Shown: positions 10,888-20,355 of the stretch, one piece after another
How the letters are laid out: each line of letters begins with the position of its first letter
Numbering within the stretch: the first letter of the stretch is position 1
Assembly (NCBI GenBank): GCA_000293845.2
Contig: ALYF01000002.1
Coordinates: 124,001 to 188,000, forward strand
Length of the DNA stretch: 64,000 bases
Reading direction: 5' to 3'
Source: an alpha proteobacterium IMCC14465
GTDB taxonomy: Bacteria; Pseudomonadota; Alphaproteobacteria; RS24
Translations under genes and position numbers: made by a program
Notes under the pieces: model-generated
The model's input: the letters and a program-made list of their open reading frames with translations, nothing else
What the model was told of the DNA's origin: nothing
The model's database searches: none

Positions 10888-10916
10888 GATATAGTAATCC
10901 TGACTGGATTAGTCAA
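10888..10916 (-). promoter_or_regulatory. iscR-suf operon promoter
   Basis: Read on the minus strand, a -35 element TTGACT (10916-10911) and a -10 element TATATC (10893-10888) are separated by exactly 17 bases. The implied transcript start is about 70 bases before iscR. The -35 element lies inside the IscR-like box, as expected of a repressed promoter. No experimental support; this is pattern matching. Confidence 0.6.
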
Positions 10917-10920
10917 GTTT
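10896..10920. promoter_or_regulatory. Type 1-like IscR operator
   Basis: On the plus strand the segment has GACT then six bases then AGTC followed by AAG, with CCT just before GACT. It agrees with the E. coli type 1 IscR consensus (ATASYYGACTRWWWYAGTCRRSTAT) at most positions, including both GACT/AGTC half-sites with correct spacing. It covers the -35 of the iscR promoter and also lies just upstream of a TATAAT (10929-10934) facing the hydrolase gene, so one site could influence both directions. Confidence 0.65.
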
Positions 10921-10928
10921 AAGCCACT

Positions 10929-10934
10929 TATAAT
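10929..10934 (+). promoter_or_regulatory. Candidate -10 box for the alpha/beta hydrolase gene
   Basis: A perfect TATAAT lies 25 bases before the ATG of the hydrolase. The best -35 is poor (TGGATT, 18 bases upstream) and falls inside the IscR-like box, so the promoter may be weak or activator-dependent. Confidence 0.4.
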
Positions 10935-10959
10935 TTCACTCTAAAAACGGACCCTATAA

Positions 10960-11661
10960 ATGCCAGAAATTATCTTTAACGGCCCAGAAGGACGCCTCGA
11001 AGGTCGTTATGTTCAAAAGGCGACCGAAGGGAAGCCAATGGCGATGATACTTCATCCCCTTCCCCAGCTTGGCGGCAATATGAACAATCCCGTCACCTAT
11101 CAGCTTTATCAGACTTTTCTAAACCGAGGCTTTACGGTGTTGAGGTTTAACTTTCGCGGCGTCGGCAAAAGTCAGGGAACTTTTGACCATGGTATTGGCG
11201 AATTATCAGATGCAGCATCAGCGCTGGATTGGCTACAAAGTTTTAACCCGGATGCGAAACAATGCTGGCTCGCCGGTCATTCATTCGGCGCATGGATAGG
11301 TATGCAGCTTTTAATGCGCCGTCCCGAGATTAACGGCTTTATTTCCATATCACCGCCCGCCAATCTGCATGATTTCAGCTTTCTCGCCCCCTGCCCGTCC
11401 TCGGGTCTGATTGTTCATGGCGATGAGGACAAAATCGTCGACACGGATAGTGTTGGGAAAATGGTAGAACGCTTGCAGTCACAAAAAGGTATTGAGATTA
11501 CGCATAAAAATATTTCCGGTGCTAATCATTTTTATAGCGACCACATGGATGTTCTCGATAAGACAGTAAATGATTATCTTGATGAACGCCTTGCTGTTCC
11601 AGAAAGTCAGGCCGCTGAAGCGGTGCCAGACCCTGAAGAAGACGACACTCAAGACGCATAA
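10960..11661 (+). CDS. Alpha/beta hydrolase of unknown substrate
   Basis: This 233-residue protein has an alpha/beta-hydrolase fold. HPLPQLGGNMNNP near residue 32 probably forms the oxyanion region, the nucleophile elbow is GHSFGA with Ser108, an acid is likely in HGDEDKIVD (Asp155-161), and the histidine is probably His190 in GANHFY. The last 25 residues are an acidic tail. There is no signal peptide, so it is cytoplasmic. It is divergent from iscR and this pairing is common in alphaproteobacteria, but the substrate is unknown. Its 3' end overlaps convergent anmK by 13 bases. Confidence 0.85.
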   Translation: MPEIIFNGPEGRLEGRYVQKATEGKPMAMILHPLPQLGGNMNNPVTYQLYQTFLNRGFTVLRFNFRGVGKSQGTFDHGIGELSDAASALDWLQSFNPDAKQCWLAGHSFGAWIGMQLLMRRPEINGFISISPPANLHDFSFLAPCPSSGLIVHGDEDKIVDTDSVGKMVERLQSQKGIEITHKNISGANHFYSDHMDVLDKTVNDYLDERLAVPESQAAEAVPDPEEDDTQDA

Positions 11662-12788
11662 AACACACCCCCGCATGTGGGTTGATGGCATCCTGTCGTT
11701 TCAGGCAATGTTAAAGGCAAACCATAACGTGATCGGATAGCAAGCCATGCAAAGGCTTGCGCCTCCAACTCGTCCCCTGGCCAGCCTGCGGCCTCTGCTG
11801 TCACCACTTTTCCAGTCAAAGCGCGGGAAAGGTAATTCATCATAAATTCATTATGCCTTGCCCCACCACAGATTATCCATGTCGCGGGGGGTGTTGCCAA
11901 CAAGGTCTCTGCCTTTAAAATTGAATTTACAGTAAAAGCTGTGAGCGTAGCCGCGCCATCCTCTAGCGATAAACCCTCAAGCCCCGATGTCGCAAAGCCC
12001 TGCCGGTCTAAAGATTTAGGCGCGGATTTGTCAAAATAGGGATGGTTCATCCAGACGGATAAGAGCGCATCATTAACCACACCCGCGCGCGCCGTTTCAC
12101 CCTGTGCATCCAGCGGATGTCCGGTTTTCAACATCATCCAATCATCAATCAACGCATTGCCCGGCCCCGTATCAAAAGCGAGAAGCTGAGAGTCGATTAT
12201 AGATGTCACATTCCCGACGCCACCGAGATTAAGAATTGCGATGTTGTTTTCACCTGAAAGTTTCGCTGATAAGGCCTGATGATAAAGCGGCACAAGTGGC
12301 GCACCCTGCCCACCAGCTTGCATATCCGCCGAACGAAAATCACCAATAACGTCAATAGATGTTAAGCGCGCCAAAGCCCGACCATCACCAATCTGGCAGG
12401 TATATCCAGCTTCAGGGCGATGCAAAATAGTCTGACCATGAAAGCCAAGCACATCTATGTCTTGGGCGGACAGTCCATGTTCTTTGATAAATGCTTTAAC
12501 GGCAAAAGCGTGCTTTTGTGTCACAAGCCCGGATGCCTCGGCAAAAATACCTGTTAGCGGTACAGCGCCGTCACACGCCCGCGCCTTTTCCATTGCAGCC
12601 TCAAGCAGGCTTCGCTCCGCCATTGAATAGGCAACACTCCCCGACGGCCCAAAGGTAATATCATCTGTGCCATTACTTTTGATAAGCGCCAAATCAATCG
12701 CATCCATCGACGTGCCACTCATAAGCCCCAAAGCTGTGAGAGATTTCATCTCGTTATCTGCCTTTTTTGGGGTTATGCTGTTATCCAT
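11649..12788 (-). CDS. anmK: Anhydro-N-acetylmuramic acid kinase
   Basis: AnmK opens and phosphorylates 1,6-anhydro-MurNAc released by lytic transglycosylases, giving MurNAc-6-phosphate for peptidoglycan recycling. The sugar-kinase phosphate loop is LMSGTSMDAIDLAL near the N terminus. GFHGQTILHRP, GDGRALARL, DFRSADMQAGGQGAPLVP and FDTGPGNALIDDW follow in the family order. I chose ATG 12788 (GGAAA seven bases upstream, 379 residues) over an in-frame TTG at 12809; ATG 12749 is also possible. It is divergent from tyrS, with about 50 bases between starts, and its end overlaps the hydrolase gene. Confidence 0.93.
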   Translation of the reverse strand: MDNSITPKKADNEMKSLTALGLMSGTSMDAIDLALIKSNGTDDITFGPSGSVAYSMAERSLLEAAMEKARACDGAVPLTGIFAEASGLVTQKHAFAVKAFIKEHGLSAQDIDVLGFHGQTILHRPEAGYTCQIGDGRALARLTSIDVIGDFRSADMQAGGQGAPLVPLYHQALSAKLSGENNIAILNLGGVGNVTSIIDSQLLAFDTGPGNALIDDWMMLKTGHPLDAQGETARAGVVNDALLSVWMNHPYFDKSAPKSLDRQGFATSGLEGLSLEDGAATLTAFTVNSILKAETLLATPPATWIICGGARHNEFMMNYLSRALTGKVVTAEAAGWPGDELEAQAFAWLAIRSRYGLPLTLPETTGCHQPTCGGVFYAS

Positions 12789-12838
12789 GTCGTTTCCGTT
12801 CTTGACCAATAAGGCCGCTTGTCTTACCCATTCACATC

Positions 12839-14092
12839 ATGACAGAATTTAAATCAAATTTCCTTAATCTAATGTCGTCGCGCGGATATATCCATCAATG
12901 CTCCGACGAAGCTGGGCTTGATGCCGCCGCGAGTGAAGGTATTGTCACGGCCTATATTGGCTATGACTGCACGGCAAAAAGTCTGCATGTCGGGAATTTG
13001 ATTTCCATAATGATGCTCCGCAAACTCCAGCAAGCCGGTGGTAAACCGATTGTGCTTATGGGTGGTGGTACGACAAAGGTCGGCGACCCGTCTGGCAAGG
13101 ATGAGAGCAGGCAGCTTCTGACCGAAGATGATATTCAAGCCAATAAGCAATCCATACAAAAAGTTTTTGAGAAGTTTCTAACCTTCGGTGACGGCCCGAC
13201 AGATGCCATCATGCTCGATAATGATGTCTGGCTTTCTGAGCTGAATTACATTTCATTTTTGCGGGATTACGGGCGGCATTTCTCAGTTAACAGAATGTTG
13301 AGTTATGACTCTGTCAAACTCCGCCTCGACCGTGAACAGCCGCTTTCGTTTCTCGAATTTAATTACATGATTTTGCAGGCCTATGATTTCCTCGAACTTT
13401 ATCGCCGTCATGGTTGCACCTTGCAAATGGGTGGCTCTGACCAATGGGGCAATATCATCAATGGGATTGAATTGGGACGCCGAACAGATCAAGCACAACT
13501 CTATGCGCTTACCACTGAGCTTCTGACAACGTCCTCAGGGGCAAAAATGGGCAAAACGGCACAAGGCGCAGTCTGGCTCGATGCCGATATGCTCAGCGCT
13601 TGGGATTACTGGCAATTCTGGCGCAATACTGAGGACTCAGATGTCGGTCGGTTTTTAAGATTATTTACGGAATGTCCGCTTGATGAAATCGCTCGGCTGG
13701 AACAGCTAGAGGGTGCTGAGTTAAATGAGGCCAAGAAGATACTGGCAACACAAGCCACAGCTCTGGTGCATGGCGACGATGCCGCCGCAGAATGCCTTAA
13801 AACGGCAACGGAAACATTTGAAGCTGGTGGCACAAGCCAAAACTTGCCCACAATTGATATCGCTGCCGACAACCTGTCTGCTGGCATAGGTGTTCTCGAA
13901 GCTTTTGTGCTGGCGGGGCTGGCAAGCTCAAATAGTGAGGCTCGTCGGCTGGTTCAGGGCGGTGGCGCCAAGTTAAATGATATCGCTGTGAATGATATTA
14001 AACTCCAAATCACATCCGCGCATGCTGTCCATGATAGCGCGGTCAAATTATCTTTGGGGAAGAAGAAGCATGTGCTGTTAAAGCCTGTTTAG
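12839..14092 (+). CDS. tyrS: Tyrosyl-tRNA synthetase
   Basis: Class I synthetase charging tRNA-Tyr, 417 residues as usual for the bacterial TyrRS. The HIGH motif appears as HVGN (residues 50-53), the KMSKS motif as KMGKT (236-240), and [10 protein letters not shown] near 198 binds the substrate tyrosine. The C-terminal S4-like domain runs from about residue 345, with [17 protein letters not shown]. The start ATG has no strong ribosome-binding site. The anmK/tyrS neighbourhood with opposite orientation is frequent in proteobacteria. Confidence 0.97.
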   Translation: MTEFKSNFLNLMSSRGYIHQCSDEAGLDAAASEGIVTAYIGYDCTAKSLHVGNLISIMMLRKLQQAGGKPIVLMGGGTTKVGDPSGKDESRQLLTEDDIQANKQSIQKVFEKFLTFGDGPTDAIMLDNDVWLSELNYISFLRDYGRHFSVNRMLSYDSVKLRLDREQPLSFLEFNYMILQAYDFLELYRRHGCTLQMGGSDQWGNIINGIELGRRTDQAQLYALTTELLTTSSGAKMGKTAQGAVWLDADMLSAWDYWQFWRNTEDSDVGRFLRLFTECPLDEIARLEQLEGAELNEAKKILATQATALVHGDDAAAECLKTATETFEAGGTSQNLPTIDIAADNLSAGIGVLEAFVLAGLASSNSEARRLVQGGGAKLNDIAVNDIKLQITSAHAVHDSAVKLSLGKKKHVLLKPV

Positions 14093-14102
14093 GTTTAGGC
14101 TT
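14081..14102 (+). terminator. Possible weak terminator after tyrS
   Basis: AAGCCT (14081-14086) and AGGCTT (14097-14102) form an exact six-base inverted repeat with a ten-base loop spanning the tyrS stop. A T-rich stretch follows after a few bases. The stem is short and the T-run is displaced, so this is only a candidate. Confidence 0.3.
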
Positions 14103-14125
14103 CACTTTAATTTTTTCTTCAATTT

Positions 14126-17100
14126 TTAACGTGACGACCTAACGGAAACGATTTCTTTCAACACTTCCGGCACCAGAATGGACAAGGGGTTCACATTGAC
14201 ATTCAGGTCAGATATTGGACCTGTCAAATCATAGTTAATCCCGACAATGCCTTCGCGCCCGCCTGTTAGCACTTGCCCGACGACAGGCAGATTACCGACA
14301 ATAGAATTTAAAGAATAGGCTGGATAAATATTACCGCCAAGATTAGCCTGGGTGGTTCGTAAATCGATATTGCCATCCAAAGTTAGCCCAATCGCGGTGC
14401 CTTTGGCTTTTAACCTTACAAATTTCAAGCTGTCTTTCTCGAGACGATATCTCATCTCAGCACCATCAAAGCCAAGACCATCACCGGTCAAAACATCAGA
14501 AATCCCCTGAAATGAACCGAGTGAAAGTATGCGCGCCAAAACAGGTAAATCCTGCATACTGAAATCCACCAGATAGGCATAACCCTCCGCGAGCATTTCG
14601 CCCTCATTTTCGGGAATATCTTGCAGAGCATCAGGAATATTACCGTTCAAACTCAAATAACCACCCTTCATACCCTCCAAAAACCCTAAGCCTTTGAAGA
14701 AATCCGCAGCCACAGGCACCTCGAGTGTTACTCGACGTCTCTTGTTTTCATCTCTAAACAAAACATAACTCAAACGGTTAGTTTCAGTGAAAGAGCCATT
14801 GAGAACAACTTTCTCGAAAATATTATTTTGGCGCTTTGCGACAGCAGAAGCGTCCGTCAAAACAACCCCATTATTCATGAGCAGATTGTCGACATCCAGC
14901 TTAACGGAGAGATTAGCGCCAAACCTGTCAGCCCACTCAAACGGAGACATGCCACCTTCGCCTACCGACTTGACCCCATCCGGCAAACCAAAATCATTCG
15001 GCTTACTCAGCGCAGAAATATCGAAATATTCCCCCTGAATCACAATGTCGTGACCGTTTTCATTTTCTTCAAATGATAATGAGAACTCATATTTATCCTC
15101 AATTTCAAAAGGCAATAGTTTGAGGCCAGTCACAAACCCATCATAACTCATATCAATTTGGGTGGAAAATGAAGGCAGATTAATATCAATAAGCGCGGCT
15201 TTAATGCGTCTATTTTCATCATATTCTGCACGGTATTTAACCATGCCGGCATCACCCATCTGCTTCATGTGGTTAATTGGTGAGAAGCTAGCCTTGGCTT
15301 TGGTTAAATCAGCAGAGACTTCAATCAGAGAAAAATTATTCAAAGTCCCCGAAAGCGTGACATCTGCCTGCACAAAACCGCGTATACGCTTGGCCAAAAA
15401 ATCAAAATTAAGCGCCACTAAATATGCAGCATCCACCTCAGACGACACATTAATTATTGTCGTTATCTCATTGTTATCACTTGGCTTTGATTTTATTTTC
15501 TCTGTCCATTCAATTCGCGCTGGCACAGTATTAACACGCGCCTCCCCAGTCACATAAATCTGCTTATTCGTAGCCTTTAAATTGAGACTGTCAGCATCTA
15601 GACGATAGCCGGCAACCGCTTGTGTAAGAACAAAATCACTGATTTCGGCATCAACTTGGGCGCTGATATTGTTAAGTGGTAGCTCATTCATTCGAGGAAA
15701 TTGCAACCGAACCCCCCCTTCAAATTGTCCAATTATCGTGTCCGGGCTAAAGGCAAAACCCCGCATGAGATTTAAAGGCTCTTGATCGATAAATTTCAGG
15801 ATGTTTGACGCCGCTCCTTTTAATTGAGCCGTCACAATCATATCGCTATGACGAATATGGTTTTCAGGAATAACAGCACTACCGCCTGTGATCTGAATAG
15901 GCGCATTGCCCGGTGATGGGAGTAGCGCGTTTTGAACCTGCACCTCTAAACGACTGCCTTTAATGATGAGCTGACCATCAATGTCATACATGGCTGGAAG
16001 CTTGCCGTAATATGTCAGCTTGGTTTTTTCGATATCAATATTGATGGATAAATCATCTGCTGTGAGGCGCTCACCTTGAGTGGATTTTCTTAGACGCGCA
16101 AATGTCGTATCCATCGCCATAGTCCCGCGCGTCATCACCCCTTCACGAACATTCCTGAAAAACCACCCCCGCGTCATTCTCAATAGATTGCTGGGCCAGA
16201 GTTTTTTAAAACTCTCTACCGGGAGACGACTGAGCTGACCTGTAATAAGAAGTGGCAAATCTGGTTGGTCATAAAAAATTTCTGCGCCGGCACTTATTTC
16301 ACCACCACCATTGGAGAACTTGATTTCCGTAACATCAAGGCGTGCGTGGGGAATATTCACCTCAAAACGCAAAGTTAAATCATCGGGAGAAAAAATATCT
16401 CCCCCCGCATTATCAAAGGATAAATCTATAATATCTGCAGATAAATAACCGGAGATAAACTCAAGCTGGTCACGTTGACTACGTTCGAAAGAAACCCGAC
16501 CCGTAAACGCCCCCTTATGCGGGCCCACATCAAAGTTCATTTGCGATATCTCACCGGTTCCAGACTTCAAATCTAATCCGGCCCTTAAGCCAAGCTTTCG
16601 CACCGGATGATTTTTGGCACCGATTTGCATATTCCCTTTAGCAAAATCAAAACTGATTTCAGCAAGGGAAAACTCGCCCATATCGTTTGAGATTAAATCA
16701 ATCTGACCGTCTATCGGAACATTCAGGCGATCCATGACAGACGCAAAAGGGTAGATTGAACTTAATAAGACGGGGCGAATATTTTGCAGTTGAAGACGGC
16801 CAAAACCCGCCGCAGAATAGGGCTGATAAAGCTCAAAAGTTAATTGGCTCTCTCCCCCTGCCTCATTAATAGCGAGATTAATATTGGCTTCGCGGAACGC
16901 GGAATGACTTTTATAGAAAACTGATGAGCCAAGGCTTTCAAACTTTTCCCCCGTGGCTTCATTTAAGACCACCAGTCGAATATCAGGAAAGCTGATACTT
17001 TTTACATAAGGCAAATCATCACCGCTCTGAAAACGACGAATGGATTGAATAATCCCCCCCAGCTCCGGTAAAGATGTCGGGGTACTTTCAGCTCCTGACG

Positions 17101-17545
17101 TATCAAGGCTGTCTGTGGGCGTTTTTAAAGATGAATTTTGGCTGATAATATTAAGAAAAACTTTATCGGCACGAACGGTTTTGGGCACAAAAGTCAGATG
17201 ATTAAAAAAGGCACGCGTGCTGATGCTAAGATCGACTTGCTCCAGCTCATATCGGTTACCGCTAATCATTCTGATATCAGCACTTCCGGCTGTTATCACT
17301 AAGTTGCCGCGATCGGTGTCATAATATAGCGTTAAATCTTTGAGGCTGGCGGTGCTTATGACGTCAGATTTGGCAATTAGATAATTGATAACCGACCCTG
17401 ACCGGTCAAGACTTAACGGGCTTATTGACAAGCGTATCAAGATGCCCGCAATGATAAAAAAACAAAGCAGAACAAGCAGAATGAATATTCTTAAAGGCCA
17501 GAACATTGTCAGCGATTTAAAATAGTGTTTTAAATTATTTATCAA
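14126..17545 (-). CDS. Large AsmA-like/YhdP-type envelope protein
   Basis: This 1139-residue protein has one N-terminal membrane segment (about residues 16-38) and a long periplasmic beta-rich body. The DUF3971/AsmA_2 type C-terminal region starts near residue 900; sequences such as FKGLGFLEGMKGGYLSLNG and LKAKGTAIGLTLDGNIDL and the final NLPVVGQVLTGGREGIVGINYDLTGP are characteristic. By analogy to YhdP, TamB and AsmA it may be a bridge-like protein moving phospholipid between inner and outer membranes; that role is inference. It is convergent with tyrS and divergent from bcp. Confidence 0.85.
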   Translation of the reverse strand: MINNLKHYFKSLTMFWPLRIFILLVLLCFFIIAGILIRLSISPLSLDRSGSVINYLIAKSDVISTASLKDLTLYYDTDRGNLVITAGSADIRMISGNRYELEQVDLSISTRAFFNHLTFVPKTVRADKVFLNIISQNSSLKTPTDSLDTSGAESTPTSLPELGGIIQSIRRFQSGDDLPYVKSISFPDIRLVVLNEATGEKFESLGSSVFYKSHSAFREANINLAINEAGGESQLTFELYQPYSAAGFGRLQLQNIRPVLLSSIYPFASVMDRLNVPIDGQIDLISNDMGEFSLAEISFDFAKGNMQIGAKNHPVRKLGLRAGLDLKSGTGEISQMNFDVGPHKGAFTGRVSFERSQRDQLEFISGYLSADIIDLSFDNAGGDIFSPDDLTLRFEVNIPHARLDVTEIKFSNGGGEISAGAEIFYDQPDLPLLITGQLSRLPVESFKKLWPSNLLRMTRGWFFRNVREGVMTRGTMAMDTTFARLRKSTQGERLTADDLSINIDIEKTKLTYYGKLPAMYDIDGQLIIKGSRLEVQVQNALLPSPGNAPIQITGGSAVIPENHIRHSDMIVTAQLKGAASNILKFIDQEPLNLMRGFAFSPDTIIGQFEGGVRLQFPRMNELPLNNISAQVDAEISDFVLTQAVAGYRLDADSLNLKATNKQIYVTGEARVNTVPARIEWTEKIKSKPSDNNEITTIINVSSEVDAAYLVALNFDFLAKRIRGFVQADVTLSGTLNNFSLIEVSADLTKAKASFSPINHMKQMGDAGMVKYRAEYDENRRIKAALIDINLPSFSTQIDMSYDGFVTGLKLLPFEIEDKYEFSLSFEENENGHDIVIQGEYFDISALSKPNDFGLPDGVKSVGEGGMSPFEWADRFGANLSVKLDVDNLLMNNGVVLTDASAVAKRQNNIFEKVVLNGSFTETNRLSYVLFRDENKRRRVTLEVPVAADFFKGLGFLEGMKGGYLSLNGNIPDALQDIPENEGEMLAEGYAYLVDFSMQDLPVLARILSLGSFQGISDVLTGDGLGFDGAEMRYRLEKDSLKFVRLKAKGTAIGLTLDGNIDLRTTQANLGGNIYPAYSLNSIVGNLPVVGQVLTGGREGIVGINYDLTGPISDLNVNVNPLSILVPEVLKEIVSVRSSR

Positions 17546-17644
17546 TTCCAGATCACCCAGTTCATAATGATGTCAAAGATTGATTCCCCCAAACATATGA
17601 CCTAATTACTATAACACTCATTACTAAAGGAGAAATAAATCATC

Positions 17645-18109
17645 ATGCCTATTAGCGAAGGCGCAAAAGCCCCCAAATTCAATCTCCCATGCGATGGTGA
17701 TAAAACCGCCAAGCTTTCAGATTATGCCGGCAAAAAACTCGTGCTTTATTTTTATCCTAAAGATGACACACCTGGCTGCACAACAGAGGCATTAGACTTC
17801 ACCGCACAAATCAAACAATTTGATAAAGCTAATACGGCGATTCTCGGCGTATCTGCAGACCCCGTTGCCAAACATGAGAAGTTTAAGAATAAACATGACC
17901 TCAAAATTCTTCTCGGTAGCGATGAAGCTCATGAGGCTCTCAATGCCTATGAGGTCTGGGTTGAAAAAAACATGTATGGAAAAAAATATATGGGCATAGA
18001 GCGCGCCACATTTCTGATTGATGAAAATGGCAAAATCCAAAAAATCTGGCGTAAAGTGAAGGTCAAAAACCACGTCGCCGACGTGTTGGCTGCTGCAAAA
18101 GGTGCGTAA
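17645..18109 (+). CDS. bcp: Thioredoxin-dependent peroxiredoxin, Bcp/PrxQ type
   Basis: This 154-residue cytoplasmic peroxidase reduces hydrogen peroxide and organic peroxides. The peroxidatic cysteine is Cys45 in YPKDDTPGCTTEALDF. The resolving cysteine found five residues later in E. coli Bcp is replaced by Leu50, and the only other cysteine is Cys16, so it may act through a 1-Cys mechanism or use Cys16. AAGGAG lies 13 bases before the ATG, a rather long spacing. A DUF455 ferritin-like gene follows after 23 bases in the same direction, a plausible oxidative-stress pair. Confidence 0.94.
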   Translation: MPISEGAKAPKFNLPCDGDKTAKLSDYAGKKLVLYFYPKDDTPGCTTEALDFTAQIKQFDKANTAILGVSADPVAKHEKFKNKHDLKILLGSDEAHEALNAYEVWVEKNMYGKKYMGIERATFLIDENGKIQKIWRKVKVKNHVADVLAAAKGA

Positions 18110-18132
18110 GGCGCCTGTTTCGACATAAGATT

Positions 18133-18930
18133 ATGCAAGATAGTTTAAGAGAACAAGCACGCGCCGTATTGCTCTGCGCAGACGCCGAGGCGAAAGCCCA
18201 GGCCGCGCTTGATGTCTTCGCAACTTATCATGACGGGTTACTCGCCAAACCTTTTAGTGAAGGAGAAGCTTGGCCTGACAGACCCGGCCGACCAGACACC
18301 CCCATACTCTTAGCGCCAACTGACATGCCAAAGAGACGTTCCGGTGGCCGTGCCGGACGTATCGGATTGCTTCACGCTCTCGCTCATATTGAGTTAAATG
18401 CGATTGATTTGGCTTTTGACCTGCTTGGGCGCTTCTCTGATACCCCTATGCCGGATGATTTTTATAGGGACTGGCTCAAGGTTGGTGCCGAGGAAGCTAA
18501 GCATTTTATGCTTCTTCAGGGACGGCTTAAATCACTCGACAGCACTTATGGCGCTTTGCCTGCCCATGACGGGTTATGGGAAGCAGCCCAAAATACGGCG
18601 CATAATCTTGCCGCGCGTCTCGCGATTGTCCCCATGGTGCTGGAAGCAAGAGGGTTGGATGTAACGCCGCAAATGATTGAAAAACTTACTAAAAATGGCG
18701 ATACAGAAAGTGCCGAAATCCTTGGCATTATTTATGAGGATGAGAAAACTCATGTTGCGATTGGCAGTCATTGGTTTTCTTATTTGTGCCATAAGCAGGA
18801 TAAGAACCCGCAAGTTCAATATCAGCAATTTGTGCAAACCTATTTCAGAGGCGAGATTAAACCGCCTTTCAACAAATCGGCGCGCGATGAAGCCGGTCTG
18901 CCTGAAGCATTTTACATATTCAGCCCGTAA
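18133..18930 (+). CDS. DUF455 ferritin-like diiron protein
   Basis: This 265-residue protein of the DUF455 family has a four-helix ferritin-like core. Candidate metal ligands appear in order: Glu87 in HIELNA, the Glu/His of EEAKHF (120-125), Glu171 in VLEARGL, and Glu202-204 with His207 in YEDEKTHV. Family members are thought to be diiron proteins, possibly oxygenases, but no substrate is established and I do not assign one. It follows bcp closely and may be co-transcribed with it. Confidence 0.88.
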   Translation: MQDSLREQARAVLLCADAEAKAQAALDVFATYHDGLLAKPFSEGEAWPDRPGRPDTPILLAPTDMPKRRSGGRAGRIGLLHALAHIELNAIDLAFDLLGRFSDTPMPDDFYRDWLKVGAEEAKHFMLLQGRLKSLDSTYGALPAHDGLWEAAQNTAHNLAARLAIVPMVLEARGLDVTPQMIEKLTKNGDTESAEILGIIYEDEKTHVAIGSHWFSYLCHKQDKNPQVQYQQFVQTYFRGEIKPPFNKSARDEAGLPEAFYIFSP

Positions 18931-18998
18931 CTTTTTTATTTCCAAGATGTTGAAAAATAATGTAAATACATTCCTTGTGAGATTCTGAGGCGAGTATC

Positions 18999-20321
18999 GT
19001 GCGCAAATTTTTAATTAAAATTTTCTCAAGTAAAGAGCTTTATATTCGAAATGAAGGCTCGGTAAGATATTTTACCCTGACTCCTGGAATGCAAATTTCA
19101 GGTCTCATTTTTTCTATCCTGCTGGTATTAACCCTCATCACCTCCATTACTTTCATCAGCATGCAAGATGAAATTATCGCCTTCAGAAATGAAAAACTGC
19201 AAGAAACAGTTCAGGATTATGAAATTCAACTGGCACAAATGCAGTCTAATTTCGACTCCCTCGACAAGAAACATCAGCTGACACAAGAATGGTTTAAGGA
19301 AATCACGTCAACGCTGGAACTGCGTCATAACGAGCTAACAAAAATATTTGAAAAAAATGCCAGCGTCACAGCACAACTTGAAGATATGAAGGCCATATTC
19401 GCCGTCGCATCGAACCGTGTTATTCGAAATAAGTCACGCACCAATATTATCGCGTCACCGATTGGCAATAAAAGCGACCAGTTTCAAAGCCGTGTTGATA
19501 CCGGCGTCAACAATGCTGATAAAATCACCCTCACTGACAGCTATGAAATTAATTATAATGATTTTGTAACCAAGCAAGATTTGATGGATGTCCCCTCGAA
19601 TATTCGTGACAGAGTTCAAAGGCTCACTGTTCGCCAACAAGAGCTTCTCGATGCGCTGGAAGAAAACACCGACCAGAAAATTGCCGAGGCAACCGCTATC
19701 ATTAATGCGACAGAAACTGTCAATGCTGAAGAATTTATTGCCAGCATTCTTCCCGAGTCTTCTATCGCCTCTGGTGGGCCGTTTATTCCAATGGTCGCTG
19801 ATATTGACCGCGCCGACCCAAAATTTAAGCAGATGTTGCGGATTTCCAACAATCTCGAACAACTCTCAAACCTGAACCTGTCGCTGGCACAATTACCACT
19901 TTCCGTTCCCGTGCATTATTATAAAACGACCAGTGATTTTGGCCCTCGTATTGACCCTATTAATAAGCGACGCGCTTTCCATGCCGGCCTGGATTTCGGC
20001 GCGCCTTCTGGGACGAAAGTTCATGCCACACTCCCTGGAAGGGTCATTAAAGCAGGTAATAAAGGGCCTTATGGCTTGGCTGTCGAGATTGATCATGGCA
20101 ATGGCTTTCGCACCCGTTATGCCCATCTCAAATCTATCAAGGTGAAGCGCGGACAAAAAATTGACTTCCACGAGGTAGTTGGTACGGTAGGCTCAAGTGG
20201 TAGAAGTACCGGACCGCATCTTCATTATGAGATTTGGTATAAGGGTAAAGTTCAAAATCCAATGAATTTTACACAAGCCGGTAAGCATTTATTTTCAAGT
20301 CGCCTTCCCAGCGGACAATAA
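18999..20321 (+). CDS. M23 family metallopeptidase (LytM/peptidoglycan endopeptidase-like)
   Basis: A 440-residue inner-membrane-anchored protein with a membrane segment at about residues 30-52, a coiled coil at about 60-125, and a C-terminal LytM domain from about residue 310. The zinc ligands are His328 and Asp332 in HAGLDFG, and His407/His409 in GPHLHYE, so the domain looks catalytically competent. It probably cleaves peptide cross-links or activates amidases. The start is GTG with GAGGCG upstream. The adjacent bactofilin gene, 34 bases downstream, is a recurrent partner, and bactofilins can scaffold M23 enzymes. Confidence 0.93.
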   Translation: MRKFLIKIFSSKELYIRNEGSVRYFTLTPGMQISGLIFSILLVLTLITSITFISMQDEIIAFRNEKLQETVQDYEIQLAQMQSNFDSLDKKHQLTQEWFKEITSTLELRHNELTKIFEKNASVTAQLEDMKAIFAVASNRVIRNKSRTNIIASPIGNKSDQFQSRVDTGVNNADKITLTDSYEINYNDFVTKQDLMDVPSNIRDRVQRLTVRQQELLDALEENTDQKIAEATAIINATETVNAEEFIASILPESSIASGGPFIPMVADIDRADPKFKQMLRISNNLEQLSNLNLSLAQLPLSVPVHYYKTTSDFGPRIDPINKRRAFHAGLDFGAPSGTKVHATLPGRVIKAGNKGPYGLAVEIDHGNGFRTRYAHLKSIKVKRGQKIDFHEVVGTVGSSGRSTGPHLHYEIWYKGKVQNPMNFTQAGKHLFSSRLPSGQ

Positions 20322-20355
20322 GTCTCAGCTATAAGGCGGCCAACAGGGGTTTGGG

